Origin: Desulfuromonadales bacterium
GTDB lineage: Bacteria > Desulfobacterota > Desulfuromonadia > Desulfuromonadales > BM103
NCBI GenBank assembly: GCA_030640215.1
Contig: DAOWJU010000051.1
Span: 1-17,067, forward strand
Direction: 5' to 3'
DNA length: 17,067 nt
In this document: piece by piece, positions 13,837 through 17,067 of the stretch
How positions within the stretch are numbered: position 1 is the first letter of the stretch
Layout of the letters: the number at the start of each line of letters is the position of its first letter
Notes under the pieces: generated by a model
What the model was told of the DNA's origin: nothing
The model's input: the letters and a program-made list of their open reading frames with translations, nothing else
Database searches by the model: none
Program-made: the position numbers and the translations under genes

Positions 13837-15144
13837 TTATTGACCAGCTGAAGAGGCTGCCACAGGTTTACTGGATCGTCCGGAAAAACGGCGACGGTTC
13901 CGAGAATTTTTCGACCGTTCTGTGGCTTGCTTTCCTGATGGTGCACCACCGTGTTCCCGCTTACCTGACGGTTTGCAACCACGGCTATTGCGATGTGCCT
14001 GTTCAGAAGCAGGTGAAGCATTCATAGAAGGCGCAAACCCGTCCAGGGTGCGACGCTCTATAGAACGACCAAGAACCCGCTCAATAGCTCGTTCCATTGA
14101 GCGATCAGCAGCAGTCACCAGGGTAAAAGCATCACCGCTGCGAGCGGCGCGTCCAGTTCGACCGATACGGTGAATATAGGCTTCAGGAGTATTGGGCATA
14201 TCAAAATTGATCACATGAGAAACCTGGCTGACATCAATACCTCGGGCGGCGATGTCGGTAGCAACCAGAATCTGGTAGCTGCCATCACGAAAGCCGTCCA
14301 GTGCTGCCTGGCGTCGATTCTGTGACAAGTTGCCCTGCAATGAGGCCGCCTTGTAGCCGACCTTGCCAAGTTTTTCGCCGAGGCGCTTGGCGCGATGTTT
14401 GGTGCGAGTAAAAACCAGCACCGAGCCAGTATCGGTGTGTTTCAACAGAGCGAACAACAGATCAGTCTTACGGGCTTCATCAACCGGATAGAGCGCGTGG
14501 CTGACGGTGACTGCCGGAGCGACAGTATCGACCTGAACCGTTTCGGGATCGCGTAAGACATCTTTAGCCAGACCGCGAATCTCCTTCGGCATGGTCGCCG
14601 AGAAAAGCAGGGTCTGACGCTGCTTCGGCAGGTGTGTAAGCAATCTCCGGATATCTGGCAGAAAGCCCATATCGAACATCTGGTCGGCTTCATCGAGCAC
14701 CAGAACTTCTAAACGACTGAGATTAATAGTCTTCTGTTTGATGTGATCGAGCAAACGGCCAGGACAGGCAACCACGATGTCAGCACCCTGCTTGAGGCGG
14801 GCAATCTGCGGATTAATTTTAACGCCACCGTAGACAGTAATGCTACGCAAGCCGGTCGCCTGGCTCAGGCTGCCAATCGCAGCATTGATCTGCTCGGCCA
14901 ACTCGCGGGTCGGCGCGACAATCAGAGCACGAACATGGCCACGGCGACCATTTATCAAACGATGCAAAATGGGCAGAGCGAAGGCAGCTGTCTTACCTGT
15001 TCCGGTCTGGGCAAGACCCATAACATCACGACCAGCAAGAATCGTCGGGATCGCCTTGGCCTGGATCGGAGTCGGGTCAACATAACCAGCAGCCGTGACT
15101 CCAGCGGCAACCTTGGGGTGAAAATTGAACTCTGTGAACTTCAT
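13837..15144 (-). CDS. DEAD-box ATP-dependent RNA helicase, RhlE-like
   Basis: 435 residues from ATG 15142-15144, which has AAAGGA 4 nt upstream; the longer frame to 15204 lacks a ribosome site and its extra residues are not family-like. Motifs in order: Q motif TPIQ, motif I AQTGTGKT (Lys51), Ia PTRELAEQ, Ib as CPGR instead of TPGR, II DEAD (151-154), III SAT (182-184), V ATDIAARGID, VI HRIGRTGRAARSG. The last 65 residues are a basic Ser/Arg/Lys-rich tail that likely binds RNA. It unwinds short RNA duplexes, with roles in ribosome assembly or RNA decay, often during cold growth. A weak promoter may lie between it and the ilvC terminator. Family certain; RhlE subgroup likely. Confidence 0.95.
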   Translation of the reverse strand: MKFTEFNFHPKVAAGVTAAGYVDPTPIQAKAIPTILAGRDVMGLAQTGTGKTAAFALPILHRLINGRRGHVRALIVAPTRELAEQINAAIGSLSQATGLRSITVYGGVKINPQIARLKQGADIVVACPGRLLDHIKQKTINLSRLEVLVLDEADQMFDMGFLPDIRRLLTHLPKQRQTLLFSATMPKEIRGLAKDVLRDPETVQVDTVAPAVTVSHALYPVDEARKTDLLFALLKHTDTGSVLVFTRTKHRAKRLGEKLGKVGYKAASLQGNLSQNRRQAALDGFRDGSYQILVATDIAARGIDVSQVSHVINFDMPNTPEAYIHRIGRTGRAARSGDAFTLVTAADRSMERAIERVLGRSIERRTLDGFAPSMNASPASEQAHRNSRGCKPSGKREHGGAPSGKQATERSKNSRNRRRFSGRSSKPVAASSAGQ

Positions 15145-15235
15145 ATATTCCTTTAACTCAAACTCGTCTAAATTGAGGTGTGCTGTGACAGGCAAGCGTG
15201 ACATCGTCGACGAGCTCAGCGCTCTTAAGTCTGGC

Positions 15236-15268
15236 GCAAAAAAACGCCCCGAAACAGTCCGGGGCGTT
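15236..15268 (-). terminator. Terminator of ilvC
   Basis: A 9-bp GC-rich stem (AACGCCCCG, 15243-15251, with 15260-15268) has an 8-nt loop and is followed by TTTTTTT on the minus strand. Confidence 0.93.
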
Positions 15269-15270
15269 AC

Positions 15271-15483
15271 GATATCTTCGTGATGATCCTAGAACAGCTT
15301 TAAGTTGCCTGGTGAACAAGTCTAACCTTTGTTGGCAACCTTGGAACTATAACCGTTTTACCCTGCCGATGTCAAGCAGGCGCAGAATCGGACAATCAGG
15401 GTGCGCTGGCAGATGTCTGGATGTCGCCTTATCAGGCAATCCTGCCATCCCCATCTTGATCTCAGCTATGGAGAAACCATCAG
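15271..15483 (-). other. Long untranslated 3' region of ilvC
   Basis: About 215 nt lie between the ilvC stop and its terminator, far more than for other genes here. I see no tRNA or clear RNA family. A 35-codon frame (15347-15454, minus, ATG start, poor Shine-Dalgarno) is present but not convincing. The stretch 15145-15235 beyond the terminator holds the helicase leader. Confidence 0.5.
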
Positions 15484-16956
15484 CTAGACAATAGCTTCCA
15501 TTCCTTCCATAACCTCACGCAGCTCTTCACCTACTTCTTCGACCAGAGTATTGCGGATCGCTGAATTGACTGCGACCAGGACCTGATTATCGACTCCATT
15601 TTCTTTCAGATCGAGACCTTTGCCGATAACGCGGGTATCCACCTTGGCCATGAAGTCCTTCAGCAACGGTACACAGCTATGGGCAAACAGGTAGCAACCG
15701 TACTCGGCAGTATCAGAGATAACCTTGTTCATCTCGTAAAGCTTCTTCTTGGCGATAACGTTAGCAATCAGTGGAGTCTCGTGCAGCGACTCGTAGTAGG
15801 CCGACTCTTCTTTGATGCCAGCTTCCACCATAGTATCGAAGGCCAGCTCAACACCAGCTTTGACCAGGGCGACCATCAGGATGCCGTTATCAAAGTATTC
15901 CTGCTCAGGGATAGCGGCTTCTTGAGCTGTGGATTTTTCAAAAGGCTCATTGTTGGTCTCTTCGCGCCAGCGCAACAGGTCGGCATCGTTGTTAGCCCAG
16001 TCTTTCATCATAGTTTCGGAGAAAGCACCAGAAAGAACGTCATCCATATGCTTTTGGAACAGCGGAGTCATGATCTCTTTCAATTCCTCAGCCAGTTCAA
16101 AAGCAACCAATTTGGCTGGATTGGAGAGACGGTCCATCATGTTGGTAATACCACCATGCTTGAGGGCTTCGGTAACAGTCTCCCAACCGTACTGGATCAG
16201 TTTAGAGGCATAGCCTGACTCGACTCCAGACTCAATCATCTTGTTGTAGAAGAGGATGGAGCCGGTCTGTAGAACGCCACAGAGAATGGTCTGCTCGCCC
16301 ATCAGGTCGGACTTAACTTCAGCGGTGAAGGAGGAGAACAGGACGCCAGCACGGTCACCACCGGTTCCACAGCAGTAAGCCTTGGCAATATCCAGGCCGT
16401 CGCCGTTTGGATCGTTCTCGGCGTGGACAGCAATCAGGGTCGGAACACCGAAGCCACGCAGGTACTCGGCACGAACCTCAGAACCTGGGGACTTAGGGGC
16501 AACCATGATGACGGTCAGGTCTTCACGGATCTGCATGCCTTCCTCAACGATGTTGAAACCGTGAGAGTAAGAAAGGCAGGCACCTTTTTTCATCAGCGGC
16601 ATAACATGGTTAACGATCGGGGTATGGTACTTGTCAGGAGTCAGGTTCAGAACCAGATCGCCCTTGGGAACCATACTCTCAATGGTGTCGAACTCGAAGT
16701 TGTTCTGAGTGGCATTTTCCCAGGAGATATGCTTCTCGTCGATTTCGATCTTACGCAAAGCGTAGGAAACGTCCAGGCCGCTGTCGCGCATGTTCAAGCC
16801 CTGGTTCAGGCCCTGGGCGCCACAACCAACGATAACGACTTTTTTCCCCTTGAGGTAGTCAACGCCGTTGAACTCGCTGCTTTCCATGAAGCGACAGTTA
16901 CCCAGTTCCTGCAATTTGCGACTGAACGATAATGAATTGAAATAGTTCTGACCCAT
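15484..16956 (-). CDS. ilvC: Ketol-acid reductoisomerase, class II (long form)
   Basis: NADPH-dependent isomerisation and reduction of acetolactate and acetohydroxybutyrate, the second step of valine and isoleucine synthesis. 491 residues from ATG 16954-16956, with AAGGAGA 7 nt upstream; the frame open to 17013 is leader. The sequence follows the E. coli enzyme almost throughout: NYFN start, [22 protein letters not shown] (41-62) nucleotide site, [42 protein letters not shown] with the Mg-binding Asp and Glu, then a duplicated knotted domain with [18 protein letters not shown]. This long form (about 490 residues) differs from the short class I enzyme (about 330-340). No other branched-chain gene is adjacent, and the gene is transcribed alone to its own terminator. 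Confidence 0.97.
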   Translation of the reverse strand: MGQNYFNSLSFSRKLQELGNCRFMESSEFNGVDYLKGKKVVIVGCGAQGLNQGLNMRDSGLDVSYALRKIEIDEKHISWENATQNNFEFDTIESMVPKGDLVLNLTPDKYHTPIVNHVMPLMKKGACLSYSHGFNIVEEGMQIREDLTVIMVAPKSPGSEVRAEYLRGFGVPTLIAVHAENDPNGDGLDIAKAYCCGTGGDRAGVLFSSFTAEVKSDLMGEQTILCGVLQTGSILFYNKMIESGVESGYASKLIQYGWETVTEALKHGGITNMMDRLSNPAKLVAFELAEELKEIMTPLFQKHMDDVLSGAFSETMMKDWANNDADLLRWREETNNEPFEKSTAQEAAIPEQEYFDNGILMVALVKAGVELAFDTMVEAGIKEESAYYESLHETPLIANVIAKKKLYEMNKVISDTAEYGCYLFAHSCVPLLKDFMAKVDTRVIGKGLDLKENGVDNQVLVAVNSAIRNTLVEEVGEELREVMEGMEAIV

Positions 16957-17026
16957 GACGTTTCTCCTTATATTTGGATGTTGTTGAAAATTAGTCTTTT
17001 TAGATTTTGGCAAGATAGCTTAAAAA

Positions 17027-17043
17027 CAATATTGCGTATATTG
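17027..17043. promoter_or_regulatory. Inverted repeat upstream of ilvC (possible operator)
   Basis: CAATAT-TGCGT-ATATTG, a perfect 6-bp dyad about 70 bp before the ilvC ATG in a very AT-rich stretch. A further ATATTG lies at 17055-17060. No clear -35/-10 pair could be fixed. Confidence 0.35.
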
Positions 17044-17067
17044 ATTTGTTGTGCATATTGTGTTGCG

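Noticed and set aside
15347..15454. 35-codon minus-strand frame after ilvC
   Set aside because: Poor Shine-Dalgarno and no recognisable motif; kept only as part of the long 3' region finding.
15198..15494. 98-codon plus-strand frame across the ilvC terminator
   Set aside because: It runs through a strong terminator hairpin, has no ribosome site and overlaps the ilvC end; not a credible gene.
15679..16218. 179-codon plus-strand frame
   Set aside because: Antisense to ilvC, which matches the E. coli enzyme throughout; the frame is a by-product of codon use.

Overview
This 17 kb window looks like an ordinary chromosomal segment of a free-living Gram-negative anaerobe, most likely a Desulfuromonadia-type (Geobacter/Desulfuromonas-like) deltaproteobacterium. 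That placement is inference. It rests on soluble multi-domain two-component proteins, a CPxC zinc-ribbon receiver protein, a TPR lipoprotein with a lipobox, and a family mix I associate with that group; I could not run a database search. No insertion sequence, phage gene, CRISPR array, tRNA or rRNA was found. Almost every gene lies on the minus strand; the one clear exception is a small zinc-ribbon gene at 12484-12888.

Layout, in minus-strand transcription order from the right. (1) ilvC (class II ketol-acid reductoisomerase), alone, with a strong terminator at 15236-15268. (2) A cold-shock pair: a RhlE-like DEAD-box helicase with its own terminator, then a cold-shock protein gene with a roughly 150-nt structured leader, then a small Lys/Glu-rich protein. 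(3) A plus-strand zinc-ribbon gene that converges on the small gene at a shared terminator. (4) ndk, rlmN, mtnP and a PfkB-family kinase: nucleotide and SAM-by-product metabolism. (5) A protein of unknown function, a TPR lipoprotein, a zinc-ribbon receiver protein and an overlapping purine nucleoside phosphorylase. (6) A stand-alone receiver and a universal stress protein, in an operon with its own promoter and terminator. (7) A promoter followed by a receiver-histidine kinase, an FAD-dependent dehydrogenase of the COG2509 type, a YhaM-like OB-fold/HD exoribonuclease and the start of a metallo-beta-lactamase-fold hydrolase that runs off the window.

Themes: purine and SAM-derived nucleoside salvage (PNP, MtnP, PfkB kinase, Ndk, with RlmN as a SAM consumer), RNA remodelling and decay (helicase, Csp, YhaM-like protein), and cytosolic phosphorelay signalling (three receiver proteins, one kinase). 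I do not see a clear-cut new defence or mobile system. The most unusual signals are small. Four tandem 18-bp units exactly fill the gap between the receiver and usp genes; they carry the receiver stop codon and also open a 28-codon ATGA-coupled reading frame with cysteines at every third position. A second, unrelated 18-bp tandem repeat built from TGTCT-N6-AGACA dyads lies before the PfkB kinase. The cold-shock leader has a terminator-like hairpin and a second hairpin sharing the same loop sequence.
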